The notes under the pieces were generated by a model. That model had not been told where the DNA came from. It saw only the letters and a list, made by a program, of their open reading frames with translations, and ran no database searches. From assembly GCA_035999765.1 (NCBI GenBank), contig CP108521.1:5518001-5582000 (forward strand): DNA of 64,000 bases. Direction: 5' to 3'. Below, piece by piece: positions 25,666 through 34,701 of the stretch. Every line of letters starts with the position of its first letter. Position 1 is the first letter of the stretch. The stretch comes from Streptomyces sp. NBC_01231. GTDB taxonomy: Bacteria; Actinomycetota; Actinomycetes; Streptomycetales; Streptomycetaceae. Made by a program: the position numbers and the translations under genes.

Positions 25666-26201
25666 CGCTATGCCGGGTTCTGATCCGACCGTAAACCCCT
25701 TCCTACGGCCCTCGGTTGCCACCTCCGACGTGAAGTCTCTACGAGGATGCCAAGTCGTCTGCAGACTGTGAGGGTGTCACCCGGCAGCGCTCCTGCGCCT
25801 TGGCATGTCGGGACGCATCAGGTCGTCGACCATCCGACGTACGTCATCCACCGCGGCCAGGCGTTTGGCCGACCACATGCGGCACGTGCCGACCGCTCGG
25901 GCGACTGACGAGAAACGCACGCCTGAAAGTACAGGGCTGGACGAGGTGAGCTTTGCCGCCAAGTCGCAGTCGGCTGGTGTGACGCGTACCTGTGTTCGCC
26001 GGCTCAGCCGTGGCCGTGCGCAGCGATCACCACACTCTGACCGCCGGCATTCGCCACACCGTCAACCGAATTGGCTGAAAAAATACCAAGCAGGTGTGGA
26101 TGCGGAGCGCCCCGGCGCTGAAACTCCCGCTTGCCCGCCTGCAGCTGAGCAACGAACTACAGCAGAAATCCTGCTCCGCGAGTGAAGGATCAGCAACCAC
26201 C

Positions 26202-26879
26202 ATGTACAAGAAACAGGTTGTCGAACTATCGGAAGTTGCTCTGCCTGTCCGGATCATAGAGCATCGTCTGCGATCTGCCCGCCAAGCACTCATTGCGGTG
26301 GCCGGCCGCGAGGAGGCGTTATTCGAGACCGTCCGGTCCTCGCTGCGAGCCGCAGAGGGTTACGTTGCCCCTCCCCTTCGGGTCCTTGTCCTGTGCGATC
26401 GAATCTCACGGGAGACCGTCGCGTCGCACCAGGAACCCCCGCCGAGCGGCATGGAAATATGTGTCGTCGACGAAGTGCCGGTCCAGTTCGCCGTGTTCGA
26501 CCAGGAATCCGCCTTCACCCTCACCAACGCCGCTCCGGTCGAGGTACGAGGGGGCGTTGCCATCGAGTCGTTGATGAATTTCTTCGAATCGCTGTGGCGA
26601 CGCGGCCAGTTACTGCCCAAGTCGTCCGATCCGGGCGCCGACGGCGTCAAATGGGCCGATGACGTGCAACTCGCCATAATGAAGCGCTTGGTGAATGGGG
26701 ATACGGAAGACAAGATCGGCCGCAGCCTTGGGATGAGCCGCCGGACTGTCGCTGCGCACGTGGCGAGAATCTCTCGCCGGCTGGGCAGCACGAGCCGAAC
26801 TCAGCTCGGTTATCTCATCGCTCAGGGGAATTTCCTTGACCCGTTCGACCCTAGTGACTTTCTCCTCGTATCAGAATGA
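26202..26879 (+). CDS. LuxR-type HTH regulator with two TTA codons
   Basis: A 225-residue regulator starting at ATG 26202 (MYKKQVVELSEV); an in-frame start at 26094 would add 36 residues of unlike composition. The C-terminal 65 residues form a LuxR/GerE-type HTH: DDVQLAIMKRLVNGDTEDKIGRSLGMSRRTVAAHVARISRRL. The N-terminal part has no receiver domain and no recognisable ligand domain; it resembles standalone LuxR-family regulators of specialised metabolism. Leu40 (26319-26321) and Leu137 (26610-26612) are TTA codons, so translation should depend on bldA, tying the cluster to development. It is the best candidate pathway-specific regulator. Confidence 0.85.
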   Translation: MYKKQVVELSEVALPVRIIEHRLRSARQALIAVAGREEALFETVRSSLRAAEGYVAPPLRVLVLCDRISRETVASHQEPPPSGMEICVVDEVPVQFAVFDQESAFTLTNAAPVEVRGGVAIESLMNFFESLWRRGQLLPKSSDPGADGVKWADDVQLAIMKRLVNGDTEDKIGRSLGMSRRTVAAHVARISRRLGSTSRTQLGYLIAQGNFLDPFDPSDFLLVSE

Positions 26880-27072
26880 CCTCAGGCGTCGGCGCTGCTG
26901 CTCGCCGGTGAGTACGACCTCGGGCTGTCGCCGCGGAACGCCGCCCGGTGTGCCGTCTGTTCGAGGATGCCGAGTGGCCGACGAAGCGGGGCACCGGGTG
27001 CTTTCCCCGACTCGACGGTCCCGCGTGTTTCACGGGGAGATGGGCGGCCGGTGCACTGCCTATGCTGTGCGA

Positions 27073-27855
27073 ATGCCCACCTCGCCAGTTCCTGTAGCAC
27101 CACACGTGTTCTCTCCAGCCGGGCGTCTGGTTCGGCCGGAGTTGCCCTCGGTGTGGATAGCCCACGCCGGGCGGGACGGACATCGGGCAGCCCGGCTGGC
27201 ACCCGCCGTACTGGACGACGAGGAACTCAACCGCGCGGCTGCCTTCCGGCGTGAGGAGGATCAACTCACCTACGTTCTGGCCCATGTGGCACTGCGTCAG
27301 CTGCTGTCTGCAGCTACGGGGCGGCCCTCTCGGACATTGCGCATGGTGCGCGACCCCTGCCCGAGCTGCGGCGGGCCGCACGGGCGGCCCTCCGTTGATG
27401 ACAGCTACGTGCGGTTCTCCCTCTCCCACAGCAGCCCGATGGTGCTGTTGGCGCTGTCATCCACGTCGGTCGGTGTGGACATTGAACGCGTGCCCGAGCC
27501 GCAGACCGTCACCGACGTCGCGCGGATGCTCCACCCGAAGGAGACCGCCGAACTGCAGGCTCTGGACGAAACCACGAGGCCGCTTGCATTCGCCCGGGTC
27601 TGGACACGCAAGGAGGCCTATCTCAAAGGCCTGGGCACCGGCCTGACCGGTGACTTGTCACGCGACTACCTCGGGACGGGGGCACACCCCGCAGACGCCC
27701 CCGACGGCTGGAGCATCACGGACGTCACCGCACCCGGCGGCTTCGCCGCCGCCGTGGCCACGCAGAGCACCGTGACGTCCTGGCAAGCGGGGTGCAGTGC
27801 ACAGTTCCCGTCGCCGTGGAAGCCGTGGCGGGTCAGTGGCAGAGCCTGTCCCTGA
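27073..27855 (+). CDS. Sfp-type 4'-phosphopantetheinyl transferase
   Basis: A 260-residue Sfp/Gsp-type PPTase. Key motifs are the SVGVDIERV metal-binding block and WTRKEAYLKGLGTGL, with FSLSHSSPMVLLAL (substrate/CoA contact) upstream. The start at ATG 27073 is chosen because homology begins soon after; the longer frame from 26836 overlaps the regulator gene. It transfers phosphopantetheine from CoA to carrier-domain serines and can be expected to activate the five carrier sites of this cluster (A-T, C-T-C, free PCP, PKS ACP, FkbJ-like ACP). An odd CPSCGGPHGRP segment around residue 93 resembles a cysteine loop found in some actinobacterial members. It is the last gene before the conserved backbone resumes. 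Confidence 0.92.
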   Translation: MPTSPVPVAPHVFSPAGRLVRPELPSVWIAHAGRDGHRAARLAPAVLDDEELNRAAAFRREEDQLTYVLAHVALRQLLSAATGRPSRTLRMVRDPCPSCGGPHGRPSVDDSYVRFSLSHSSPMVLLALSSTSVGVDIERVPEPQTVTDVARMLHPKETAELQALDETTRPLAFARVWTRKEAYLKGLGTGLTGDLSRDYLGTGAHPADAPDGWSITDVTAPGGFAAAVATQSTVTSWQAGCSAQFPSPWKPWRVSGRACP

Positions 27856-27927
27856 CCGGACCATCAACGGCGGATCGACTGTCCCGCGAAGGCGGCGGTC
27901 CTTCGTCGGGACGAAGCGGCCGTGAGT

Positions 27928-29118
27928 TCAGTGAGCCAGGCGTCGCAGCCGGCTTGCTGCCTCGTGGAGTACGTCGTCCTTCTTGCAGAACGCGAACCGC
28001 ACGAACGGGGCGCCCGCGTCGCGGTGGTCGTAGAAGACCGCGTTGGGGATGGCGACCACGCCCGCGCGTTCGGGCAGCGAGCGGCAGAAGGCGAAGCCGT
28101 CGCTTTCGCCGAGAGGGCGGATGTCCGTGGTGACGAAGTACGTGCCCGCGGGGCGGAACACCTTGAAGCCGGCCTCCGCGAGCCCCGTCGCCAGCAGGTC
28201 GCGCTTGGCCAGCATGTCCGCGCGGAAGTCGGCGAAGTACGAGTCCGGCAGGGCCAGTGCCTCGGCGACCGCGTACTGGAAGGGGCCCGCCGAGACGTAC
28301 GTCAGGAACTGCTTCGCCGAGCGCACCGCGCCGACCAGCCCCGGAGCGGCCGTCACCCACCCCACCTTCCAGCCGGTGAACGAGAACGTCTTGCCGGCCG
28401 AGCCGATCGAGACCGTCCGCTCACGCATCCCCGGGAAGGTCGCCAGCGGCACGTGCTCGGCCTCGTCGAAGACCAGGTGCTCGTACACCTCGTCGGTGAT
28501 CACGAGCAGATCCCGCTCCACGGCCAGCTTGGCGATCGCGGTCAGCTCCGCACGGGTGAGGACGGTGCCGGTGGGGTTGTGGGGGGTGTTGATCAGCAGC
28601 AGGCGGGTGCGGTCGGTGACGGCGGCGCGCAGCTCGTCGAGATCGAGCCGGAAGCTGCCCTCGTGCGCACGCAGGGTGACCGGCACGCGCGTGCCGCCCG
28701 CCATCGCGATGCCGGCCGCGTACGAGTCGTAGTACGGCTCCAGGGCGACGACCTCGTCCCCGGGCTCGACCAGGGCGAGCAGCGCGGCGGCGATCGCCTC
28801 CGTGGCGCCCGCGGTGACCAGCACCTCGGTGTCCGGGTCGTACGACAGCCCGTACCGCCGCTCCTGGTGGGCGGCGATCGCCGTACGCAGCTCGGGCACG
28901 CCCGGGCCGGGCGGGTACTGGTTGCCGCGACCGTCCCGCAGCGCCCGTACGGCCGCCTCCCTGACCTCCTCGGGGCCGTCCGTGTCGGGGAAGCCCTGGC
29001 CCAGGTTGATCGCCCCGGTGCTCGCGGCCAGGGCGGACATCTCGGCGAAGATCGTCGTCCCGAACTCGGCGAGCCGGCGGTTGAGGAGGGGGCGTGCGCT
29101 GGAGGTCATGCCGGTCAT
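27928..29118 (-). CDS. PLP-dependent class I/II aminotransferase
   Basis: A fold-type I aminotransferase of about 396 residues. The PLP lysine is in SIGSAGKTFSFTGWKVGW; other marks are INLGQGFPDTDGP near the N-terminus, NTPHNPTGTVL and the FVRFAFCKKDDVL tail. This resembles the kynurenine/aspartate-aminotransferase-like group often annotated DapC or YbdL. The start may be at 29118 or at 29109 (a second ATG). It is divergent from the glycine-rich peptide gene, and its neighbour on the other flank of the insertion is the YbjN-like gene, so it belongs to the backbone rather than to the cluster. Substrate is not determined. Confidence 0.9.
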   Translation of the reverse strand: MTGMTSSARPLLNRRLAEFGTTIFAEMSALAASTGAINLGQGFPDTDGPEEVREAAVRALRDGRGNQYPPGPGVPELRTAIAAHQERRYGLSYDPDTEVLVTAGATEAIAAALLALVEPGDEVVALEPYYDSYAAGIAMAGGTRVPVTLRAHEGSFRLDLDELRAAVTDRTRLLLINTPHNPTGTVLTRAELTAIAKLAVERDLLVITDEVYEHLVFDEAEHVPLATFPGMRERTVSIGSAGKTFSFTGWKVGWVTAAPGLVGAVRSAKQFLTYVSAGPFQYAVAEALALPDSYFADFRADMLAKRDLLATGLAEAGFKVFRPAGTYFVTTDIRPLGESDGFAFCRSLPERAGVVAIPNAVFYDHRDAGAPFVRFAFCKKDDVLHEAASRLRRLAH

Positions 29119-29247
29119 CCTGCGCCCAAGCTCTGGAGTTCCTCAACTCTGCTTTGGCCCGTGTGACGGAGGGGCATCTCCTCGGCACGCACCCAGCGAG
29201 GCGCCCACGGGGGGTCGCTTCGGGGGAATCGGAAGGAGGGTGAAGCC

Positions 29248-29550
29248 ATGGTCATCGGCATCATCCTGGCGGTTTTCTGCATCATCCTGATCGGCGCGTT
29301 CCGCGCCGCGGCCGGCAACCGTCGGCGGAGCGCGGTGCGCGCGGGAGGGCGTGGCGGCCGGGTCCGCCGGTCGTCGGGGAGCGGGTCCGACCGCAGCTGG
29401 TGGGCCGCGGGCAGCGCGTCAATCGGTGACAGCGGCTCGAGCTCCTCCGACGGGGGGTCGTCGGGCGGGCACCACGGCGGCCACTCCTGCGGAGGCGGCT
29501 CCTCCTGCGGGGGCGGCGGCGGGGGCGGATGCGGGGGAGGTGGCGGCTGA
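29248..29550 (+). CDS. Small glycine/serine-rich membrane-anchored protein
   Basis: A 100-residue protein with a strong gaaggaggg ribosome-binding site. It has one N-terminal hydrophobic helix (VIGIILAVFCIILIGAFRAAA), an Arg-rich stretch on the cytoplasmic side, then a Ser/Gly-rich tail with a run of HHGGHSCGGGSSCGGG and poly-glycine at the end. It contains four cysteines, three of them in the tail. No known domain. Likely topology is a single-pass anchor with a flexible tail; function unknown. It precedes a strong hairpin at 29674. Confidence 0.75.
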   Translation: MVIGIILAVFCIILIGAFRAAAGNRRRSAVRAGGRGGRVRRSSGSGSDRSWWAAGSASIGDSGSSSSDGGSSGGHHGGHSCGGGSSCGGGGGGGCGGGGG

Positions 29551-29673
29551 GGCGGGCAACCGCTTCCGGGAGGCAGCTGACACGGGGCAGCTGAGCTCCC
29601 GGCGGGGGAAGCGGGTACGCCACCGAGTCCCCCGGCCGTCGTCATCCACCGCACACCGCGTCACTCATTCCAT

Positions 29674-29704
29674 ACGCCCGCCGGGCAGCGCGCCCGGCGG
29701 GCGT
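29674..29704. terminator. Strong hairpin terminator
   Basis: A perfect 13-bp inverted repeat (acgcccgccgggc and complement, 29674-29686 and 29692-29704) with a 5-nt loop, 124 nt after the glycine-rich peptide gene. The all-GC stem is typical of Streptomyces terminators. Confidence 0.7.
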
Positions 29705-29811
29705 AGCACTGCTCCGGCGTACGCTCCCGCCGCCTCGGCGCACGCCGGAGCTGAACAGTTGAGCTGTGGAGCCCTCTGAGGGATGGAAACCCCACGAAGT
29801 TGGGTAAAAAC

Positions 29812-29830
29812 ACTGTGGCGGCGCCACAGT
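29812..29830. promoter_or_regulatory. Palindrome upstream of the DUF2617 gene
   Basis: ACTGTGGC (29812-29819) and GCCACAGT (29823-29830) flank a 3-nt centre. The sequence is short-looped and not followed by a T-tract, and lies 155 nt before the DUF2617 start, so I read it as a possible operator rather than a terminator. The rest of the 434-bp gap holds the hairpin at 29674 and nothing else I can name. Confidence 0.35.
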
Positions 29831-29984
29831 TCATGATTCCCTCTTACACGCCGACGCGGCCCTCGGACCCCACGCGGACCCCTCCCTGACACTCCGACTG
29901 GGCCGACCGGGCCGAATCCCCGGTGTCGACCGGGGTGCGTCGTACCCACACCTCCCTTTCTTTGCGTGCTAGCGGAGCCGATCC

Positions 29985-30542
29985 ATGCTCACGACCCTGA
30001 ACACCTCCTACACCGACACATGCGCGGCCGACCTCGCCTGGACCCTGGGGCGCGAGCCACTTCCCGCACTGGCCACACTCGACCTCGAACTGGCCGGATC
30101 CAAGCTCCAGTTGCGACTCCTCGGCGCGTCCCACCAGGTGCTTCTGGAAGAGGCGCGGGGCAACTGCTCGGAGACCGTGGCATGCATTCCGGGCAGCAGC
30201 ACACCCCTCCCGCTGGGCGTGGCCAAGCGCGTCGGCGAATGGGAGTACGAGTTCGCCGCCCGCGTGGAGCTCCTCTCGCCGAGCCAGTTCGCGGCGCGCG
30301 CCCAGGAGTTGCTGGCCCTGGTCGCCGACCACCCGGGCGGCCTCGCGGGCGTCTTCCCCGGCAGCCCGCACGCCTTCACCGCGTTGCTGGCCCACCGCCA
30401 CGAGGGACAGGTGCACTGGCGTACCTGGCACGCGTACCCGCAGGACGGGCAGTTGGTGGCCACGCGGACGAAGGTCGGCGCCCGGGTGACGGCGGCTCAG
30501 CCCGGCCGACGGGAGGCGTGTCTCAGCCCGTCCGGCTTCTGA
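29985..30542 (+). CDS. DUF2617 family protein
   Basis: A 185-residue cytoplasmic protein of the DUF2617 type, recognised by its actinobacterial opening (TSYTDTCAADLAWTLG), the LELRLLGASHQVL-like strand and the HAFTALLAH and WRTWHAYPQDGQLVATRT segments. It shows no membrane helix and no known catalytic motif. Function is unknown. It commonly sits just upstream of the membrane spermidine-synthase-like gene, as here (209 bp gap), suggesting a shared but undefined role. Confidence 0.8.
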   Translation: MLTTLNTSYTDTCAADLAWTLGREPLPALATLDLELAGSKLQLRLLGASHQVLLEEARGNCSETVACIPGSSTPLPLGVAKRVGEWEYEFAARVELLSPSQFAARAQELLALVADHPGGLAGVFPGSPHAFTALLAHRHEGQVHWRTWHAYPQDGQLVATRTKVGARVTAAQPGRREACLSPSGF

Positions 30543-30751
30543 GAGCACGGCTGTTCAGGCCGTCACGCCGTGCGGCGGCCGAACGGCACGGGGCCCGGGT
30601 GCCCACGGCGGGCCCCGGCGGCGGCCTTCCACCGGGGCGCCGACTCGGACGTCCACACGGGCGCCCACTCAAACACCGGGCGCCCGATCGACCCAAAGTT
30701 CCACACGTGTGGGTGACGAAGCGTGCCGTTGCCGTGACGTAACGTCGCAGC

Positions 30752-32389
30752 GTGATCGAACCGCACGCGCCCGCCCCGCCCGGCACCACGCCGCCCAGGG
30801 CAGGCCCCGCGCGGCTGCCCGTCCGCCCTGACACGGGCAGGTTCTTCGTCCTCGCCTGTGTCTTCGTCTGTGCGGCCTGCGGGCTCGTGTACGAACTCGA
30901 ACTCGTCGCCCTGGCCTCTTATCTGATCGGCGACTCGGTCACCCAGGCCTCCGTCGTCCTGTCCGTGATGGTCTTCGCGATGGGCATCGGCTCGCTCGCC
31001 GCGAAACGTCTGCGCTGGCACGCGGCGGCCGCGTTCGGTGCCCTGGAGGCCGCGCTCGCCCTCGTCGGCGGATGCAGCGCGATGGCCCTGTACGCGGTGT
31101 TCGCCTGGACCGGCGCCTGGGGCGGCCTGTGGGCCGGCGGCCCGCGCTGCCTCCTGGTCGCCTTCTCCCTCGCCATCGGCCTGCTGATCGGCGCCGAGGT
31201 CCCCCTCCTGATGGAGCTGATCCAACGCATCCGCCGCCAGGACGCGGGCGGCGCGGTCGCCGACCTGTTCGCCGCGGACTACGTGGGTGCCCTCGTCGGC
31301 GGCCTGGCCTTCCCCTTCCTGCTGCTGCCGCTCCTGGGCCAGCTGACCGGTGCCCTGCTCACCGGCACGGTCAACGCGGTCGCCGGCGCCGTGCTGGTCC
31401 TCGGCCTGTTCCGCCGCGACCTGACCCGCCGGGCCCGCTGTCTGCTCCTGGCGGCCAACCTCGCCGTGCTCGCCCTCCTCGCCACGGCCGCCGTACTCGT
31501 CGACGACTTCGAACGGGCCGCACGGCAGGCGGTGTACGGCGACGACGTACGGGTGGCGATGCAGACGGACATCCAGGAGGTCGTCCTCACCGGCGGCACT
31601 GACGGCCGGCCCGTCGGCCTCTTCCTCGACGGCCGGCTCCGGGTCGGCGGCCGGGACGAGCACCGCTACCACGAGGCGCTGGTCCAGCCCGCGATGAACG
31701 GCCCCCACGCGCGCGTGCTGGTCCTCGGCGGCGGCGACGGACTGGCCGCGCGGGAGGCGCTGCGCCACCCGGACGTGCGCAGCGTCGACATCGTCGAGAT
31801 CGACGAGGCCGTCGTACGGCTGGCCCGTCAGGACCCGGCGCTGGCGGAACTCAACGGCCATGTGTACGGCGACGCGCGCGTCCGCGTGAACACGGCGGAC
31901 GCCTTCGGCTGGCTGCGCCGGGCGCCCTCGGCCGCGTACGACGTGGTGATCGCGGACCTGCCCGACCCGGGCATCACCGCGAGCACCAAGCTGTACTCGC
32001 GGGAGTTCTACGACCTCGTTCGCCGCGTCCTGGCGGACGACGGCCGGCTGGCGGTGCACGCCGGGCCGGTCGCCTCCCGCCGGCGCGTGTTCTGGACGGT
32101 GGACACGACGATCCGGGCGGCCGGGCTGCACACCGCGCCCTACCGCGTCGGCGGCCGCGACTCCGGCTTCACCGCGGGCCCCGACCGCACGGCCGGCCCG
32201 GAACGGGCGCCGCGGGACTGGGGTTTCGTCCTCGCGTCCGCCGCGTCCCGACCGCCCCTGCGGCTCGCCCCGGACGGACCGCGCCCGCGCACGCTGACCC
32301 AGGCGTCCCTGACGGCGGACGCGCGGGCGGCGGCCGGGACGAGGATCCAGGGGCTGCCGGTGTCGACGCTGGTGCATCCGCGGTACTGA
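30752..32389 (+). CDS. Membrane-fused spermidine-synthase-like protein
   Basis: A 545-residue protein with about seven transmembrane helices (about residues 30-250) fused to a C-terminal spermidine synthase/methyltransferase fold. The latter shows [33 protein letters not shown] and VIADLPDPG, the aminopropyltransferase-type SAM pocket. LPDP replaces the usual D-S-x-D-P, and the catalytic Asp context seems altered (DLPDPG), so true polyamine synthesis is uncertain. The fusion of this membrane domain to a SpeE-like domain is a known bacterial arrangement. The start is a GTG. Confidence 0.88.
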   Translation: MIEPHAPAPPGTTPPRAGPARLPVRPDTGRFFVLACVFVCAACGLVYELELVALASYLIGDSVTQASVVLSVMVFAMGIGSLAAKRLRWHAAAAFGALEAALALVGGCSAMALYAVFAWTGAWGGLWAGGPRCLLVAFSLAIGLLIGAEVPLLMELIQRIRRQDAGGAVADLFAADYVGALVGGLAFPFLLLPLLGQLTGALLTGTVNAVAGAVLVLGLFRRDLTRRARCLLLAANLAVLALLATAAVLVDDFERAARQAVYGDDVRVAMQTDIQEVVLTGGTDGRPVGLFLDGRLRVGGRDEHRYHEALVQPAMNGPHARVLVLGGGDGLAAREALRHPDVRSVDIVEIDEAVVRLARQDPALAELNGHVYGDARVRVNTADAFGWLRRAPSAAYDVVIADLPDPGITASTKLYSREFYDLVRRVLADDGRLAVHAGPVASRRRVFWTVDTTIRAAGLHTAPYRVGGRDSGFTAGPDRTAGPERAPRDWGFVLASAASRPPLRLAPDGPRPRTLTQASLTADARAAAGTRIQGLPVSTLVHPRY

Positions 32390-32476
32390 CACCACGGGTA
32401 ACGCGTGGTCACTTCGCGCGGTCACTTTCGACCAACCAAGGTGCACGACGGCGCCCACTGGGTAGAGTCCGCTGAT

Positions 32477-33292
32477 ATGGAGCATGAGGTGTTCGTTCCG
32501 GTTCCGGCCGAGCGGCTCAGGAAGGCACTGGCCGACCCCGCGCGGGTCGCCCGGGCGGTTCCGGGGCTCCAGCAGGACGCCGGCGCCGAACCCGGCATGG
32601 GACGGCTGAAGGTGCGCGTCGGCAGCCACTCCATCACCTACCGCGGCTCGGTGCGGATCTCCGGGCGGGACGACGGTTCGTACGCCGTCGAGGGCGACGC
32701 GACCGAGGCCCGCGGCACCGGCGCGGTGAAGCTGACGCTCACGATCTTCGTCCGGGACACGGACGGCGGCTCCACGGTGACCTTCGAAGGGACCGCCTCC
32801 GCGGACGGCCGGGTCACGGAACTGCCGCCGGACGCGGTGGCCTCGGCCGCCACCCGTCTGCTCAGCAGGTTCGCGGAGAACCTGGGAGCCGTGGAGAGCC
32901 CGGGGACCGCGGAAGGAGAGCGGGAGACGCCGAAGGGGAAGGGGCCTGAGGAGTCGCAGGTCGCGGAGCCTCCGACCCCTCCCACCTCTCCCGAGCCCCC
33001 GACGCCTCCCGAGTCGTCCCCCGCCTCCGAGGCCGAGGACCCTGGGTCGTCCCTCCCCGAGCGCTTCGAGGACGCCGGTGGACCGCCCGCCGAGGCCGCG
33101 CACGCGCGTCGGACGATGATCGGGCGCAGTGCGGAGGAGGTCGACCACGCGCCGCCGCGCGGTCGCTACGCCCCCGTGCCGGCCCCGCAGACGATCTCCC
33201 CCAACCAGACGCTCCGCTGGGCCGCGCCGGCGGCCGCGGTGGCGCTGGCCTCGGCCATCGTCGTCACCAGAGCGCTGCGCAAACGCCGGTGA
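32477..33292 (+). CDS. CoxG/SRPBCC-like protein with C-terminal membrane anchor
   Basis: A 271-residue protein. Residues 1-145 form an SRPBCC (CO dehydrogenase subunit G-like) helix-grip fold: MEHEVFVPVPAERLRKALADP, VRVGSHSITYRGSVRI, and a long C-terminal helix ending LLSRFAENL. A proline/glutamate-rich linker (about 150-240) then leads to one membrane helix (LRWAAPAAAVALASAIVV) and a basic tail, so the domain is tail-anchored facing the cytoplasm. ATG 32477 is chosen because the fold begins there; the upstream in-frame start lies in intergenic sequence. The ligand is unknown. Genes for CO dehydrogenase are not nearby. Confidence 0.82.
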   Translation: MEHEVFVPVPAERLRKALADPARVARAVPGLQQDAGAEPGMGRLKVRVGSHSITYRGSVRISGRDDGSYAVEGDATEARGTGAVKLTLTIFVRDTDGGSTVTFEGTASADGRVTELPPDAVASAATRLLSRFAENLGAVESPGTAEGERETPKGKGPEESQVAEPPTPPTSPEPPTPPESSPASEAEDPGSSLPERFEDAGGPPAEAAHARRTMIGRSAEEVDHAPPRGRYAPVPAPQTISPNQTLRWAAPAAAVALASAIVVTRALRKRR

Positions 33293-33325
33293 CCGCCCCC
33301 TTGATCACCCCAGTAGGGTCGTCCC

Positions 33326-34114
33326 GTGAGCAACGAAGACATCACGCTGACCGCGGGTGACGCGGAAGTGACCGTGCGGCCGGGCAATGGCGGCCGGATC
33401 GGAGGGCTCCGGGTCGACGGGGTCGAGCTCCTGAGGCAGGGCGACCGCTTCGGCTGCTTCCCGATGGTTCCCTGGTGCGGCCGGACCAGGGAGGGCAGGT
33501 TCCGGGACGGCGGGTCCGTCCACCAGATGCCGCTCAACTCCCCGCCGCACGCCATCCACGGCACCGCCCGCGACGGTGCCTGGCGCACCGCCCGCGTCAC
33601 CGGGGACGAGACGGTCACCACGTACGACCTGGTCGAGCCGTGGCCCTACCCGGGCCGGGTCACGCAGGTGGTCGGCCTCACCGGGGACGCGCTGACGCTG
33701 ACCATGTCCGTGGAGACGTACGACTCCTCCTTCCCGGCCCAGATCGGCTGGCACCCGTGGTTCAACCGGAAGCTGGGACAGGAGGCGGTACGGATCGACT
33801 TCAGCCCCGACTGGCAGGAGGAGCGCGGCGACGACCACCTGCCCACCGGCACCCGTCTCGACCCGAAGCCCGGCCCCTGGGACGACTGCTTCGGCATGCC
33901 GGGAGGCGTCGACGTCACGCTGACCTGGCCCGAGCGGCTGGAGCTGAAGGTCACCAGCCCCGAACAGTGGGTCGTCGTGTACGACGAGCAGGAGGCGGCC
34001 GTGTGCGTGGAGCCGCAGACCGGGCCGCCCGACGGACTGAACACTCTTCCCCGGCTGGTCACGCCGCTGGAGCCGCTCGAAGCCACCACCACGTGGACTT
34101 GGCGTCGCCTCTAA
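33326..34114 (+). CDS. Aldose 1-epimerase family protein
   Basis: A 262-residue protein of the galactose mutarotase-like fold. Catalytic features are visible: the His of SPPHAIHGTAR, the second His in QIGWHPWF, and the base glutamate in CVEPQTGPPDG. It interconverts alpha and beta anomers of sugars in the cytoplasm, although many members act on sugar phosphates or are unassigned. Start is GTG 33326, 33 bp after the CoxG-like gene, and the stop is 10 bp before pyrE, so it is probably cotranscribed with pyrE. Confidence 0.88.
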   Translation: MSNEDITLTAGDAEVTVRPGNGGRIGGLRVDGVELLRQGDRFGCFPMVPWCGRTREGRFRDGGSVHQMPLNSPPHAIHGTARDGAWRTARVTGDETVTTYDLVEPWPYPGRVTQVVGLTGDALTLTMSVETYDSSFPAQIGWHPWFNRKLGQEAVRIDFSPDWQEERGDDHLPTGTRLDPKPGPWDDCFGMPGGVDVTLTWPERLELKVTSPEQWVVVYDEQEAAVCVEPQTGPPDGLNTLPRLVTPLEPLEATTTWTWRRL

Positions 34115-34124
34115 GCTGACAGGC

Positions 34125-34673
34125 ATGACTGACGTTCGCGGCGAGCTGCTGCAGCAGATCAAGGACAAGGCCGTCGTGCACGGCAAGGTGACCCTGTCGT
34201 CGGGTCTCGAGGCCGACTACTACGTCGACCTGCGGCGCATCACCCTCGACGGCGAGGCCGCCCCGCTGGTGGGGCAGGTGCTGCTCGACGTGACCGCCCA
34301 TCTGGAGTTCGACGCGGTGGGCGGGCTGACCATGGGCGCCGACCCCGTGGCCGGCGCCATGCTGCACGCGGCCGCCGCCCGCGGCCGGAAGCTGGACGCC
34401 TTCGTCGTACGGAAGGCGGCCAAGGCGCACGGCCTGCAGCGACGGGTGGAGGGGCCGGACATCGCGGGCCGCCGGGTCCTGGTCGTCGAGGACACCTCCA
34501 CCACCGGCGGCTCCCCGCTCGCCGCCGTCGAGGCCGTGCGCGAGGCGGGCGCGGAGGTCGTCGCCGTCGCGACCATCGTCGACCGGGCGACCGGGGCCGC
34601 CGAGAAGATCCAGCAGGGTGCGGGCGTCCCGTACCTCTTCGCCTACTCCAAGGACGAGTTGGGCCTGGACTGA
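34125..34673 (+). CDS. pyrE: Orotate phosphoribosyltransferase
   Basis: A 182-residue enzyme making OMP from orotate and PRPP in pyrimidine synthesis. The PRPP-binding loop is VLVVEDTSTTGGSPLAAVEAV, the flexible catalytic loop region contains VVRKAAKAHGLQRRVEG, and an orotate-site GADPVAGA is present. The length is normal for actinobacteria. It lies 10 bp after the epimerase gene and is followed by two DnaA boxes and then fba. Confidence 0.95.
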   Translation: MTDVRGELLQQIKDKAVVHGKVTLSSGLEADYYVDLRRITLDGEAAPLVGQVLLDVTAHLEFDAVGGLTMGADPVAGAMLHAAAARGRKLDAFVVRKAAKAHGLQRRVEGPDIAGRRVLVVEDTSTTGGSPLAAVEAVREAGAEVVAVATIVDRATGAAEKIQQGAGVPYLFAYSKDELGLD

Positions 34674-34674
34674 G

Positions 34675-34701
34675 TTGTCCACAGGTGCCGGGTTATCCAC
34701 A
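34675..34701 (+). promoter_or_regulatory. Pair of DnaA boxes
   Basis: TTGTCCACA (34675-34683) matches the Streptomyces DnaA-box consensus, and TTATCCACA (34693-34701) matches the strong E. coli R1-type box. Both lie in the same orientation with starts 18 bp apart, immediately after the pyrE stop. There is no replication gene here, so this is an accessory DnaA-binding site rather than an origin. Confidence 0.75.

Noticed and set aside
25777..25962. Minus-strand frame of about 61 codons ending RRMVDDLMRPDMPRRRSAAG
   Set aside because: Looks somewhat gene-like but has only a TTG start, no clear ribosome-binding site and no recognised family; may be another eroded fragment.
30563..33148. Minus-strand frame of 861 codons
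   Set aside because: Antisense to the spermidine-synthase-like and CoxG-like genes, low complexity, no domains.
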